From Clostridia bacterium (GTDB lineage: Bacteria > Bacillota > Clostridia > UMGS1883 > UMGS1540): a stretch of DNA of 64,000 nucleotides. Location of the stretch: contig JAFSCR010000001.1 of the NCBI GenBank assembly GCA_017436645.1, forward strand, positions 62,001 to 126,000, given 5' to 3'. A program made the position numbers and the translations under genes. The notes beneath the pieces are model-generated. The model searched no databases. It was not told the DNA's origin and saw only the letters and a program-made list of their open reading frames with translations. Numbering within the stretch: position 1 is the stretch's first letter; every line of letters starts with the position of its first letter. Below are positions 36,450 through 44,701 of the stretch, in pieces.

Positions 36450-37394
36450 ATGGCTGAAAAGAAAGCGACAAGAGAAGCATACGGTGAAGCGCTGGCCGAA
36501 TTTGGCGCAAAACATGATTTTGTAGTTTTGGATGCTGACCTTTCCAAGTCCACCAAAACCGATTCCTTTAAAAAGGTATTTCCGGAACGCTTTTTCAATA
36601 TGGGTATTGCAGAAGCGAACATGATGACAACTGCCGCAGGTCTTGCAGCTGCAGGCAAAACTGTTTTCGCAAGCTCATTTGCCGTATTTGCATCCGGCAG
36701 AGCTTTTGAACAGATTCGTAACGCTGTTTGCTATCCGAAGCTCAACGTTAAAATCGGTGCAACACATGCCGGTATTTCCGTTGGTGAAGACGGTCCTACC
36801 CACCAGGCAATCGAAGATATTGCTCTGATGCGTGCACTGCCCGGTATGACAGTTATCAGCCCCGCTGATGCTACCGAATCCCGTGCAGCAGTAAAGGCCG
36901 CTATTGAAAATGACGGTCCCTTCTATCTCCGCTTCGGTCGTCTGTCCGTTCCCCAGATTTTCGATCCCGCCGATTACAAGTTCGAACTCGGCAAGGGTAT
37001 CGTTCTCTCCGAAGGTACAGACGTTACAATTATTGCAACCGGCCTTATGGTACAGGAAGCAATCGAAGCCGGCAAGATTTTGGCTGAAAAAGGTGTTAGT
37101 GCAGAAGTTATCAACATTCACACCATTAAGCCTATCGATGCAGAGCTTATTACGAAGAGTGCAAAGAAAACAGGTGCTGTTGTTACGGCTGAAGAACACA
37201 ACATCATCGGCGGTCTCGGCAGCGCAGTAGCCGAAGTTCTTTCCGAAAATGCACCCACACCCCTTACCCGTGTTGGTATCATGGATAAGTTCGGTAAGAG
37301 CGGCAAACCCGCACCCCTTCTTAAGATGTACGGCCTGACAGCTGAAAACATCGCAGAAAAAGCGCTCGAAACCATCGCAAAGAAGAACGCATAA
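36450..37394 (+). CDS. tktB: Transketolase, C-terminal subunit
   Basis: Pyrimidine-binding plus C-terminal domains of the split transketolase, 314 residues. It contains the catalytic Glu region FNMGIAEANMM near residue 50, the conserved GEDGPTHQAIED near 112, and the C-terminal Rossmann-like domain with AEEHNIIGGLGSAV near 247. It follows the N-terminal subunit by two bases with GGGAGG inside its end, so they are co-expressed. Split transketolases are common in Clostridia. Confidence 0.93.
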   Translation: MAEKKATREAYGEALAEFGAKHDFVVLDADLSKSTKTDSFKKVFPERFFNMGIAEANMMTTAAGLAAAGKTVFASSFAVFASGRAFEQIRNAVCYPKLNVKIGATHAGISVGEDGPTHQAIEDIALMRALPGMTVISPADATESRAAVKAAIENDGPFYLRFGRLSVPQIFDPADYKFELGKGIVLSEGTDVTIIATGLMVQEAIEAGKILAEKGVSAEVINIHTIKPIDAELITKSAKKTGAVVTAEEHNIIGGLGSAVAEVLSENAPTPLTRVGIMDKFGKSGKPAPLLKMYGLTAENIAEKALETIAKKNA

Positions 37395-37408
37395 TTTAAA
37401 GGATACAT

Positions 37409-37489
37409 AAAGGGCTGTATCACAATGCCGGCATGGCGCAAAGCATCTGCTTTACGTGATCAGTGCATTGTGTGCGGCCCTTTTCCGTT
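37409..37489 (+). terminator. Long imperfect hairpin terminator after transketolase
   Basis: AAAGGGCTGTATCACAATGC (37409 onwards) pairs imperfectly with GCATTGTGTGCGGCCCTTTT (37465-37484), enclosing about 35 bases; TTTTCCGTTTT follows. It separates transketolase from the helicase gene. Confidence 0.55.
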
Positions 37490-37504
37490 TTAGAGAGGTC
37501 TTTT

Positions 37505-39706
37505 ATGCATAACTTACTGACAAAACTCAACAGCGTACAGCGTGAGGCCGTAGCTACCACAGAAGGCCCCCTTCTGGTTCTGGCAGGGGCAGGCAGCGGC
37601 AAGACCCGTGTTCTTACCTACCGTATTGCCTACCTCATCAGTGAAAAGCACGTCAATCCCCAAAACATTCTTGCCATCACCTTTACCAATAAGGCGGCGG
37701 CAGAAATGAAGGCACGCCTTGAAACACTCGTAGGGGAAGATGCCGCCTTTATCTGGGCACGCACCTTCCATTCCGCCTGTGTGCGGTTTCTCCGTCGTGA
37801 TATTGAAAAAATCGGCTATACGAGTGACTTTACCATTTATGACACTGCCGAGCAAAAGGCAATCATCAAAGACTGCCTTAAGGCTTTGAATCTGGATGAA
37901 AAAACGTATCCGGTTTCTTCCTGTCTTTCCAACATTTCCTCTGCAAAGAATGAAATGATGTCGCCTGAAAGTTATAGTGCATTCCACGCCGGAAACTTCC
38001 GTATGGAAGGATTTTGCAAGGTGTACACTCGTTATCAGGCAACGCTTAAAAAGTTTAATGCGGTGGACTTTGATGACCTGCTTTGTCTCACAGTCCGTCT
38101 TTTCGAGGAATGTCCCGAAGTCCTCGAGTATTACAGAAATAAATTTAAGTACATTCATGTTGACGAATATCAGGATACAAACGCCGTTCAATATCGCCTT
38201 GTAAGCCTTCTCGCTGAAAAGCACAGAAACCTCTGTGTTGTGGGCGACGAGGACCAGAGCATTTATAAATTCCGCGGTGCTGATATTCAGAACATTTTAC
38301 AGTTTGAAAAATCCTTTCCCGATGCCAAAACCATTCGTCTTGAGCAGAACTACCGCTCCACCCAGAACATTCTGGATGCGGCAAATGCTGTGATTGCCCA
38401 TAACACAGAGCGACTCGGCAAACACCTCTGGACGGATAACGGCGAGGGAGAAAAAATTATAAAGTATCGTTCGAGCACGGAATACGATGAGGCAAGCTAT
38501 ATCGCTTCCGAGCTTTCACGCCTCCACAGGCAGGAAGGCATTCCGTATGGAGATATGGTTGTTCTGTACCGCATGAACGTCCAGTCCCGTCCCATAGAAG
38601 AACAGCTCCTTTTAAATGCAGTCCCCTATAAGATTGTAAAAGGGCACCGCTTCTATGATGCCAAGGAAATCAAAGATATGATTGCATATCTTCGCACGGT
38701 GCATAATCCGAACGATTCTGTAAGTCTTGCCCGTATCATCAACGAACCGAAGCGAGGCATTGGTGCCACAAGCCTTGGTCGTGCCATGGAAGTGGCAGAT
38801 AAAAACGGCGTAAGTCTGTATACCGTAATCCGTGACGAGAATTTCTCTTCTTCTGTCGGCTCCTCTTGGGCGAAAATGTACGCCTTTTCGGAGATGATGG
38901 AAGAAATCAGAAAAGAAGTGGGGCAAGTTCCCGTAACGGCACTTATTAAACTGATTTTGGAAAAAACCAATTATGCAGCGCAGTTTAATCCCGAAAATCC
39001 CGAGGACAGCGTTCGTCTTGAAAACCTACAGGAATTTTTGTCCGTCGGCATAAAGTACGAAAAGGAAGCGGAAAATTCGTCCCTTACGGACTTCCTTGAT
39101 AATCTTGCCCTCGTTTCTGATGTGGATGATTATGACGAGGATATGGACTTGGTAACCCTTATGACCATTCACACGGCAAAGGGTCTTGAGTTCCCCGTCG
39201 TCTTTATAGCCGGTTTTGAAGAAGGGGTGTTCCCCTCCTTCCGTTCCATTTACGAAAGCGGTGAACTTGAGGAAGAACGCCGTCTTTGCTATGTTGCACT
39301 CACACGTGCCAAAAAGAACCTGTATCTTACCCATGCCCAGACCAGAACGCTCATGGGCACCACCACCAGAAACCGTGTTTCTCGCTTTATGCTGGATATT
39401 CCTCAGACGCTTTACACGGAGGAAGGTGCCCAAAGCTTCAGCGTGGATCTGCCGCCTGTGGCACCCAGAAAACCCCGCATGGCACAGTTTGGCACAACCA
39501 TTTCGGCCTCTACCGCCCCTGCGCCCTCCAAAGCCGTTTCTTGCGACCTTGCACCGGGTGACAGAGTTTCTCATAAGAAATTCGGCGAAGGCGTTGTCAT
39601 TTCCGCCGTTCCTGTCGGAAATGATACGAAACTTGAAATTGACTTTATCGCTGCAGGCAAGAAAACCTTACTTGCCACATATGCAAAGCTCGAAAAACTC
39701 GCCTAA
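37505..39706 (+). CDS. pcrA: DNA helicase PcrA/UvrD
   Basis: Superfamily I 3'-5' helicase for repair and for removing stalled complexes, 733 residues from the ATG at 37505 (GAGAGG upstream). Motifs: Q-motif LNSVQREAV (8-16), Walker A GAGSGKT (28-34), motif II DEYQDTN near 218, motif III VVGDEDQSIYKFRGAD near 240, motif IV LEQNYRSTQ near 280, and motifs V-VI LMTIHTAKGLEFPVVF and EERRLCYVALTRAK near 555-605. The C-terminus carries the PcrA-type interaction fold GDRVSHKKFGEGVV near 682. Confidence 0.96.
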   Translation: MHNLLTKLNSVQREAVATTEGPLLVLAGAGSGKTRVLTYRIAYLISEKHVNPQNILAITFTNKAAAEMKARLETLVGEDAAFIWARTFHSACVRFLRRDIEKIGYTSDFTIYDTAEQKAIIKDCLKALNLDEKTYPVSSCLSNISSAKNEMMSPESYSAFHAGNFRMEGFCKVYTRYQATLKKFNAVDFDDLLCLTVRLFEECPEVLEYYRNKFKYIHVDEYQDTNAVQYRLVSLLAEKHRNLCVVGDEDQSIYKFRGADIQNILQFEKSFPDAKTIRLEQNYRSTQNILDAANAVIAHNTERLGKHLWTDNGEGEKIIKYRSSTEYDEASYIASELSRLHRQEGIPYGDMVVLYRMNVQSRPIEEQLLLNAVPYKIVKGHRFYDAKEIKDMIAYLRTVHNPNDSVSLARIINEPKRGIGATSLGRAMEVADKNGVSLYTVIRDENFSSSVGSSWAKMYAFSEMMEEIRKEVGQVPVTALIKLILEKTNYAAQFNPENPEDSVRLENLQEFLSVGIKYEKEAENSSLTDFLDNLALVSDVDDYDEDMDLVTLMTIHTAKGLEFPVVFIAGFEEGVFPSFRSIYESGELEEERRLCYVALTRAKKNLYLTHAQTRTLMGTTTRNRVSRFMLDIPQTLYTEEGAQSFSVDLPPVAPRKPRMAQFGTTISASTAPAPSKAVSCDLAPGDRVSHKKFGEGVVISAVPVGNDTKLEIDFIAAGKKTLLATYAKLEKLA

Positions 39707-39711
39707 TACCC

Positions 39712-39739
39712 AGTGCCCCGAAAATTCGGGGCACTTTTT
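39712..39739 (+). terminator. Intrinsic terminator of pcrA
   Basis: AGTGCCCCG (39712-39720) pairs perfectly with CGGGGCACT (39727-39735), and TTTTTATT follows. Confidence 0.92.
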
Positions 39740-39753
39740 ATTATGAAACACCT

Positions 39754-39781
39754 TTACAAAACTGAAAGACTATGGTATAAT
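39754..39781 (+). promoter_or_regulatory. Sigma-A promoter of the mgtE leader
   Basis: TTTACA, a 17-base spacer and a perfect TATAAT ending at about 39781. Transcription would start near 39788, leaving a leader of about 195 bases before mgtE. Confidence 0.7.
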
Positions 39782-39784
39782 GAA

Positions 39785-39983
39785 TAAAAATTACGAAAAA
39801 AGGAAGTGAGCTTGTGGACGGATATCCCGGTCGATTATGTATGTATAACGTTAGTTTAGGGCAGTCTGCATGCATCATTTCACTTATGGCCTGCCCTCGG
39901 GTGGTATAACAAAAATTATGGACGGCTTCTTTGCCGCCCCCATTTTCCGTTTGCCGCCCTAAAAATGAAGGGAGGCTTTTTTT
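39785..39983 (+). promoter_or_regulatory. Structured mgtE leader of unknown class
   Basis: Between the promoter and the GTG start are about 195 bases with strong secondary structure. A long stem-loop has arms AGGGCAG and CTGCCCT (about 39857-39898), a GACGGC/GCCGCC hairpin lies near 39923-39945, and GCCGCCCT pairs with AGGGAGGC near 39953-39976 with T7 after it, which looks like an intrinsic terminator. The mgtE ribosome site GGGAGG is part of that terminator's 3' arm. The conserved parts of the M-box (ykoK) magnesium riboswitch that I know are not recognisable. The layout suggests a metal- or translation-responsive switch. Confidence 0.6.
39814..39909 (+). CDS. Possible leader peptide upstream of mgtE
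   Basis: A small open frame follows AGGAAGTGAG in the mgtE leader. From GTG at 39814 it encodes 31 residues (MDGYPGRLCMYNVSLG then continuing to a TAA at 39909). An overlapping alternative from TTG at 39812 encodes 15 residues (MWTDIPVDYVCITLV, TAG at 39859). I cannot tell which is translated, if either. A ribosome on either frame would cover part of the AGGGCAG/CTGCCCT stem, so it could act as an attenuator. No known peptide family is recognised. Confidence 0.3.
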   Translation: MDGYPGRLCMYNVSLGQSACIISLMACPRVV

Positions 39984-41318
39984 GTGCTTGAAAACATTTT
40001 AGAACTTTTAAGAACACGCAGATATATGGAAATCCGTTCTCTTTTGGAAGAATCCAATATCGTTGACGTGGCAGACCTTTTTGATCAGCTAGATGATGAA
40101 TATACCGTCGTTATTTTCCGTCTTCTGCCGAAAGGCATGGCGGCGGACGTTTTCAGTTATATGGAAACGGACACACAAAAACACATTGTGGAAAGCATTA
40201 CTGACCGTGAGCTTTCCGGTATCATTGATGAGCTTTTCCTCGACGACGCTGTTGACTTTATTGAGGAAATGCCTGCAAATGTGGTAAAACGTGTGCTTGC
40301 CAACACTGGAAAGGAAAAGCGCACACTCATTAATCGCTTTTTAAAATATGAAGAGGACACTGCAGGGAGCCTTATGACAATCGAGTTTGTGGGTCTCAAA
40401 AAGGAAATGACTGTAAGGGACGCCTTTGACACCATCCGTCGCACAGGTCCCGACAAGGAGACGATTTACACCCTTTATGTCATGGACGAAAACAGAAAGC
40501 TGGAAGGCATCGTTTCCGCAAAAGACCTTCTTCTGGCACATATAGACGAAAAAGTCGAAGATATTATGGACTCCAACGTCATTTATGTTTCCACGGATGA
40601 AGACAGAGAAGAAATTGCGAATCTCTTTCAGAAATATGACTTTCTGTCTCTGCCCGTCGTAGACCGTGAAAGGCGCCTTGTCGGCATTATTACCATTGAC
40701 GATGCCGTGGAAGCCTTGCAGCAGGAAAACACCGAGGACTTTGAACTTATGGCCGCTATGACGCCTTCGGAGGCACCATACCTTAAAACCGGCGTTTTCG
40801 CCCATGCCAAACGACGTGTGCTGTGGCTCGTTCTTCTGATGCTTTCCTCCATTTTCGCAGGCTCCATACTTACGAAATTTCAGGATTCCTTCGCTGTTAT
40901 GCCCATTTTGGTTTCGTTTATGCCTATGCTTATGAATACGGGCGGTAACTGCGGCTCTCAGGCTTCTACGCTGATTATCCGCGGTCTTTCCCTCGGCGAA
41001 ATCCAGGGCAGGGATGCGCTTCGGGTATGGTGGAGAGAAATTCGCATCGCCGTGCTTTGCGGCATTGTCCTCTCCCTCGTCAGCCTCCTTCGCATCTACT
41101 TTTTCTATGACCATAATTTTGCACTCGGACTTGTAGTAGCCATCAGCCTCCTGGCAACGGTTATAATTGCCAAAAGTGTGGGTTGTCTTCTCCCCATCGG
41201 CGCTAAAAAGCTGGGCCTTGACCCTGCCATTATGGCCTCCCCCATCATTACCACAATCGTTGATATTTGTGCCCTTGCGCTTTATTTTACCGTGGCAAAA
41301 ATGATACTGCATATATAA
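39984..41318 (+). CDS. mgtE: Magnesium transporter MgtE
   Basis: Mg2+ channel of the cytoplasmic membrane, 444 residues. Domains: N-terminal MgtE_N superhelical domain (about 1-125, with repeated DLFDQLDDEYTVVIFRLLP-type segments), two CBS domains (about 130-250, sensing intracellular Mg2+), a plug helix, and five transmembrane helices from about 275 with the conserved MPMLMNTGGNCGSQASTLIIRGL near 310-330. The start is GTG at 39984, eight bases after GGGAGG. Expression is probably set by the leader described at 39785-39983. Confidence 0.95.
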   Translation: MLENILELLRTRRYMEIRSLLEESNIVDVADLFDQLDDEYTVVIFRLLPKGMAADVFSYMETDTQKHIVESITDRELSGIIDELFLDDAVDFIEEMPANVVKRVLANTGKEKRTLINRFLKYEEDTAGSLMTIEFVGLKKEMTVRDAFDTIRRTGPDKETIYTLYVMDENRKLEGIVSAKDLLLAHIDEKVEDIMDSNVIYVSTDEDREEIANLFQKYDFLSLPVVDRERRLVGIITIDDAVEALQQENTEDFELMAAMTPSEAPYLKTGVFAHAKRRVLWLVLLMLSSIFAGSILTKFQDSFAVMPILVSFMPMLMNTGGNCGSQASTLIIRGLSLGEIQGRDALRVWWREIRIAVLCGIVLSLVSLLRIYFFYDHNFALGLVVAISLLATVIIAKSVGCLLPIGAKKLGLDPAIMASPIITTIVDICALALYFTVAKMILHI

Positions 41319-41319
41319 A

Positions 41320-41331
41320 AAGAACAGCCCC
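41320..41331 (+). repeat. Left arm of the inverted repeat bracketing hairpin array 1
   Basis: AAGAACAGCCCC begins two bases after the mgtE stop codon. Its exact reverse complement GGGGCTGTTCTT is at 41648-41659, next to the stop of the convergent gene. Joined together the two would make a normal terminator hairpin; here 316 bases separate them. Confidence 0.8.
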
Positions 41332-41489
41332 TCGAGGCGCACTCCGTAAGGAAGTGCGCCTCAGTTATATTCGCCTTACGGCGAGTTATATTGCTTCGCA
41401 GTTATATTAGCTGACGCTAGTTATATTGCCCTTTGGGCAGCTTTAAGGGCGAATATAATATCACTGCAAACATCAGTTTGCAATATAAC
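41332..41489. repeat. Hairpin array 1 (linker GTTATAT)
   Basis: A run of short hairpins joined by the same 7-base linker. The first is a 10-bp hairpin at 41334-41362. Linkers GTTATAT then occur at 41364, 41385, 41401 and 41420, each followed by a different small hairpin: TCGCC-TTAC-GGCGA (41371-41384), TGC-TTC-GCA (41392-41400), TAGC-TGAC-GCTA (41408-41419) and TGCCC-TTT-GGGCA (41427-41439). The linker then appears in reverse orientation: ATATAAT at 41453, and ATATAAC at 41483 after a TGCAAAC-ATCA-GTTTGCA hairpin. Stem sequences vary while linkers are constant. No protein gene lies in the region. Function unknown. Confidence 0.85.
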
Positions 41490-41603
41490 TTAACCAACCG
41501 AAAAAGAAATTTTGTTTTTTCAGCAAGTATTACCTTTCTCAACGTATGTAACCCACTATGACACTTTCACAATCTTTGTGTAAAGTGTCATTTGTTTTGT
41601 TGG
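41490..41603. other. Remainder of the 339-base gap between mgtE and the ATPase gene
   Basis: Apart from array 1 and the terminator, this part holds one strong stem-loop: TGACACTTT (41559-41567) pairs perfectly with AAAGTGTCA (41582-41590), extended by CACA/TGTG. Positions 41490-41558 are AT-rich with no feature I can name. No open frame with a ribosome site is visible. Confidence 0.6.
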
Positions 41604-41649
41604 AATAAAAACCGAGAGAGACAACTTCTTTACGAAGTGTCTCTCTCGG
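41604..41649 (-). terminator. Terminator of the ASKHA ATPase gene
   Basis: CCGAGAGAGAC (41612-41622) pairs with GTCTCTCTCGG (41639-41649), extended by ACTTC/GAAGT with a one-base bulge. On the minus strand it is followed by TTTTTATT (41611-41604). Confidence 0.8.
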
Positions 41650-41659
41650 GGCTGTTCTT
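41648..41659 (-). repeat. Right arm of the inverted repeat bracketing hairpin array 1
   Basis: GGGGCTGTTCTT on the plus strand is the exact reverse complement of 41320-41331 and overlaps the stop codon of the leftward gene (41658-41660). Confidence 0.8.
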
Positions 41660-42569
41660 ATTTTCCGATATTTTTGTATGTTTCCAAAAACGTAAGGCAA
41701 AATCTATCGTCCGCAGGAATGCCGAGCATTTCTGCGGCTCTTTTTATGCCGCCGAGGAGAATGGGCACCTTAGATTCTGACACCGAAAATCTGTCACCCA
41801 GATATGCGGACAAATCCGCTATAAGAAGGGAAGAAAAGGTTTTTGGTCCCTCCGTCACTTTTACCCTCAGTTTTTCTTCCCCACGGGAAAGGGTATAAAC
41901 ATACGATGAAAGACCCCGAAGCATATCGTTCCACAAAGCCGTGGAAACTGCGTCTCCCATCTCCTTACCTTTCGCCGCAAGCCTTGCATAATGTGCGAGT
42001 TTTATCGGGCTTAAAGCTGCCAGTTCATTTCTTACGTCTTGGATGGGAAGGCCAAAGGCTTCTTCCAGAAGGGTTACAAGCATAGAAGGCGGTCCGGATT
42101 TTTCAGCGGCAGAAAGTGCCGCACGAACGGTATTTATACCAAGCGTAAATGCCGACCCCTCGCTGAAAACGGGTGCACCAACGCCGCCCACGACGGCAAT
42201 CCCGCCCGCATGCAGTCTGCCGGCACCGGCATCAGGGTAAACATACAGCGCAATGCCTTGTTCATCCTCTTCAAACGAACTGTAAAGGCGGTGCACCATT
42301 CTGTCCTCGCAAAGAACTGCAGTTCTTTCATCCGCCCATACTTCTATCTCTCTTTCAAGCCTGTCACAATCCGTAACGTCCGCACTGTCACCATACGAAA
42401 TATGTATGGCGGCTTGTTTTTTAGAAAACGGAATTTTATCCGTAAGTGTCTTTAAAAGCGATATAACGTCCTCGCCGCTCTCTTTTATGTAGCGAAGAAT
42501 AATCCCTGTTTCTGTAGAAAGAATCCCTTCTCCTCTTTCCCTGTCAATCGCAATCAGATAACGCATCAT
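41658..42569 (-). CDS. BadF/BcrAD-type (GlcNAc kinase-like) ATPase, degenerate
   Basis: 303-residue protein resembling the BadF/BadG/BcrA/BcrD ATPase and N-acetylglucosamine kinase family (actin-like ATPase fold). The middle and C-terminal parts match in pattern: GGIAVVGGVGAPVFSEGSAF near 125-145, then TVRAALSAAEKSGPPSMLVTLL and LSPIKLAHYARLAAKG. However, the N-terminal phosphate loop usually reading DGGGTKT is IDRERGEGILSTETG here, so kinase activity is doubtful. Two ATG codons are adjacent at the start; the second (42566) fits the GGAGGGG site better. It is translationally linked to the upstream glycosidase gene. Confidence 0.6.
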   Translation of the reverse strand: MMRYLIAIDRERGEGILSTETGIILRYIKESGEDVISLLKTLTDKIPFSKKQAAIHISYGDSADVTDCDRLEREIEVWADERTAVLCEDRMVHRLYSSFEEDEQGIALYVYPDAGAGRLHAGGIAVVGGVGAPVFSEGSAFTLGINTVRAALSAAEKSGPPSMLVTLLEEAFGLPIQDVRNELAALSPIKLAHYARLAAKGKEMGDAVSTALWNDMLRGLSSYVYTLSRGEEKLRVKVTEGPKTFSSLLIADLSAYLGDRFSVSESKVPILLGGIKRAAEMLGIPADDRFCLTFLETYKNIGK

Positions 42570-44539
42570 TTCCCCTCCCGCATATAAAGCGGAACTTTTT
42601 CAAAATGCACATTGTCCCCTTCAAGCGTAAATCGCACGCCGCCATTTTTGTCGCTGAAAATATCTGTCGCAGAAAGGCCGGCTTTTTTGGAAACCGTGAT
42701 AAAGCGGACGCCGTTTTTCTCCATTTCCGTCGTTTCTGCCCCTGTGGAAATAACAAACACATTCTTACCTTTTGCATGCAGTTTTTCCGTAATTACCCGC
42801 TCAAAAAGCGCTGCTTCCTTCGGGTCTGAAAAAGCGGAGAGAGGCGTGGAAAGAAGGAAAAATATATTCTTTTCTTCGGCAGAGTCGCCAATTTCCATAA
42901 TGTATTTCCATTGGTCAGCATCCGTTTCACGGATACTGCCAAGCCCTGCATTTATCGTTACAAAAAGGCTGTTTTCTGCTTTAAGAGAAGAAAAACGTGT
43001 AACGGCAAGTTCCGGTTCATTTTCATATTTTCCGAATGTATATACCGTTTCCTCGCCTTTTGCAAGGGCGGAAAGCTTTTTATTGACAAATCCATTCAGC
43101 ACCGTTTTTTCCGTGGCAAGTCCGGGAAGGAGCAGTACGCTCGCACCGCCCTTTGGCTTTTCCGCCGCATAATCCGCAGCCGGTTCTAAAACAGTAATTG
43201 TCTTTTCTGCCTTCATCTTGCCCGAGGCGGCTTTTACAGTGCATGTTCCGCTGTGGGAAGGATAAAACACGCCATTTTGAATTTTTCCGTCTGCCGAAGT
43301 CAGGCGGACAGAGTTTTCTTCAGCGGAAAGGGGGTTTTCCGCCGCATCATAAAACATAACGGAAAGCGGCACACCTTCACCAAGCATAGAAAAACTATCC
43401 CCGAAAATCCTTATGGATGCTGCTGCACCCTTTTCTCCCGTAAACTGTACCCCGATTGCCGTTGCAACCGGACGGAGTGCCCCATCAGAAACGTTATTGA
43501 CAACCGAAAGAATGCCGTTTTTTTCCTCTCTTGCCACCATGGTGCTGCTGCCGCCGCCGTCAAGGTTTAATGCCTTATCCGCACCGAGAGAAATCATATA
43601 TTCGGCAAGTTTTGTCTGGGTAAAGCCGGGCATTGCCGTCTTTCGCCCGTCCACCGTGACGAGGTACAGCTTTTCGCCTGCCGCATCCACCCCGATGGCC
43701 GTTCTCGGATGGGTGCCGGAAATCACATTGGTAAACGTGGCAACTTTACCGTCTTTGACCAAAACCGTTCCACCGCCTACGGCAGTTCTTATATTTTCAA
43801 TTTCAGGCGTGATGCTGTAAGAAAGTTCTACCGCATCGCCCACTTTAAAATTATCCACAAGGTAGGTGCTCGTTTTGGTTGAGGTTGCAATCACATAGCC
43901 GTTTTCCGGCACTTCTGCGCCGTCCATCTCAAGCCGTATTTCCTTTACAATGCCGTCTTCAACCACAAGTTCGGAAACACCGTCATGACTCCCCGGCGTT
44001 TTTTCATCCCAGTCCGATGTATAAAGCACCATAGATTCCATGGAATGCACTTTATTAATATGAATAATTTCTGCCTTATATCCTTCCGGACAAGTCACGA
44101 AAAGAGACATATCCACATAATCAAAAAGGAAATCTCCCTCCTCCGTTTCCATAAAAACCGCAAGGCCCGGATCGTGGGAAGGCGAAGAAATGACTTTTCC
44201 GTCAGTTACGGTAAAACCGAGGGGCGTTCCTGTCCAGTTAAAAAAGTCAGCATTAACGGCCGCAACCACGTCCCCTTCCTCTGCCATTTTTAAAACATTT
44301 TTACTGTGGCTGATTCCACGGCTGTCGTACAAAGCGGATAAAGACAGGTTCTCATTTTTTATATCAATTTCCAGAACGTGAACGCTTTCCCACCCGTCGG
44401 TCAGAAAACGTTCTTCATGCCGGAGCCGAACACCTTCCGTTATGATTGATTCTGTTGTCTCCGACCAAATTTCCGCTGCGGAAACAGGCAGAAAAAGCTG
44501 TAATATGATTAAAAAAATACATAAAATTTTCGTTTTCAT
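42566..44539 (-). CDS. Secreted phosphodiester glycosidase family protein
   Basis: 657-residue exported protein: signal peptide at 1-22 (KTKILCIFLIILQLFLPVSAA), then a phosphodiester glycosidase (NAGPA-type) domain to about residue 370 with AAVNADFFNWTGTPLGF near 93-109, GVDAAGEKLYLVTVDGR near 288 and the hallmark LNLDGGGSSTM near 329. A bacterial Ig-like or beta region follows near 380-460, then a C-terminal alpha/beta part resembling a calcineurin-like fold. The family removes GlcNAc from phosphodiester-linked glycans; the bacterial substrate is probably a wall polymer. Its last bases overlap the downstream ATPase-like gene. Confidence 0.82.
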   Translation of the reverse strand: MKTKILCIFLIILQLFLPVSAAEIWSETTESIITEGVRLRHEERFLTDGWESVHVLEIDIKNENLSLSALYDSRGISHSKNVLKMAEEGDVVAAVNADFFNWTGTPLGFTVTDGKVISSPSHDPGLAVFMETEEGDFLFDYVDMSLFVTCPEGYKAEIIHINKVHSMESMVLYTSDWDEKTPGSHDGVSELVVEDGIVKEIRLEMDGAEVPENGYVIATSTKTSTYLVDNFKVGDAVELSYSITPEIENIRTAVGGGTVLVKDGKVATFTNVISGTHPRTAIGVDAAGEKLYLVTVDGRKTAMPGFTQTKLAEYMISLGADKALNLDGGGSSTMVAREEKNGILSVVNNVSDGALRPVATAIGVQFTGEKGAAASIRIFGDSFSMLGEGVPLSVMFYDAAENPLSAEENSVRLTSADGKIQNGVFYPSHSGTCTVKAASGKMKAEKTITVLEPAADYAAEKPKGGASVLLLPGLATEKTVLNGFVNKKLSALAKGEETVYTFGKYENEPELAVTRFSSLKAENSLFVTINAGLGSIRETDADQWKYIMEIGDSAEEKNIFFLLSTPLSAFSDPKEAALFERVITEKLHAKGKNVFVISTGAETTEMEKNGVRFITVSKKAGLSATDIFSDKNGGVRFTLEGDNVHFEKVPLYMREGK

Positions 44540-44701
44540 CTTGCATTCCTCACCTCTTATTTTGTATTATAACATATTTTGCGGAAATATAAAAGAGAAA
44601 ACGTCGATTTCCTCATTTTCACATGATAATTTTTGTTTTTTTACATTCGGCAAACTGAATTTTGTAAACCTCTGTTTTTGCCTAAAAAACGTACTTTTGT
44701 G

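Noticed and set aside
39785-39983. M-box magnesium riboswitch
   Set aside because: The conserved core segments of the ykoK leader that I know were not found, although the position before mgtE made it likely.
41332-41489. CRISPR array
   Set aside because: The constant unit is only 7 bases, unit spacing varies from 16 to 21, and the intervening parts are self-complementary hairpins rather than spacers. No cas gene is present.
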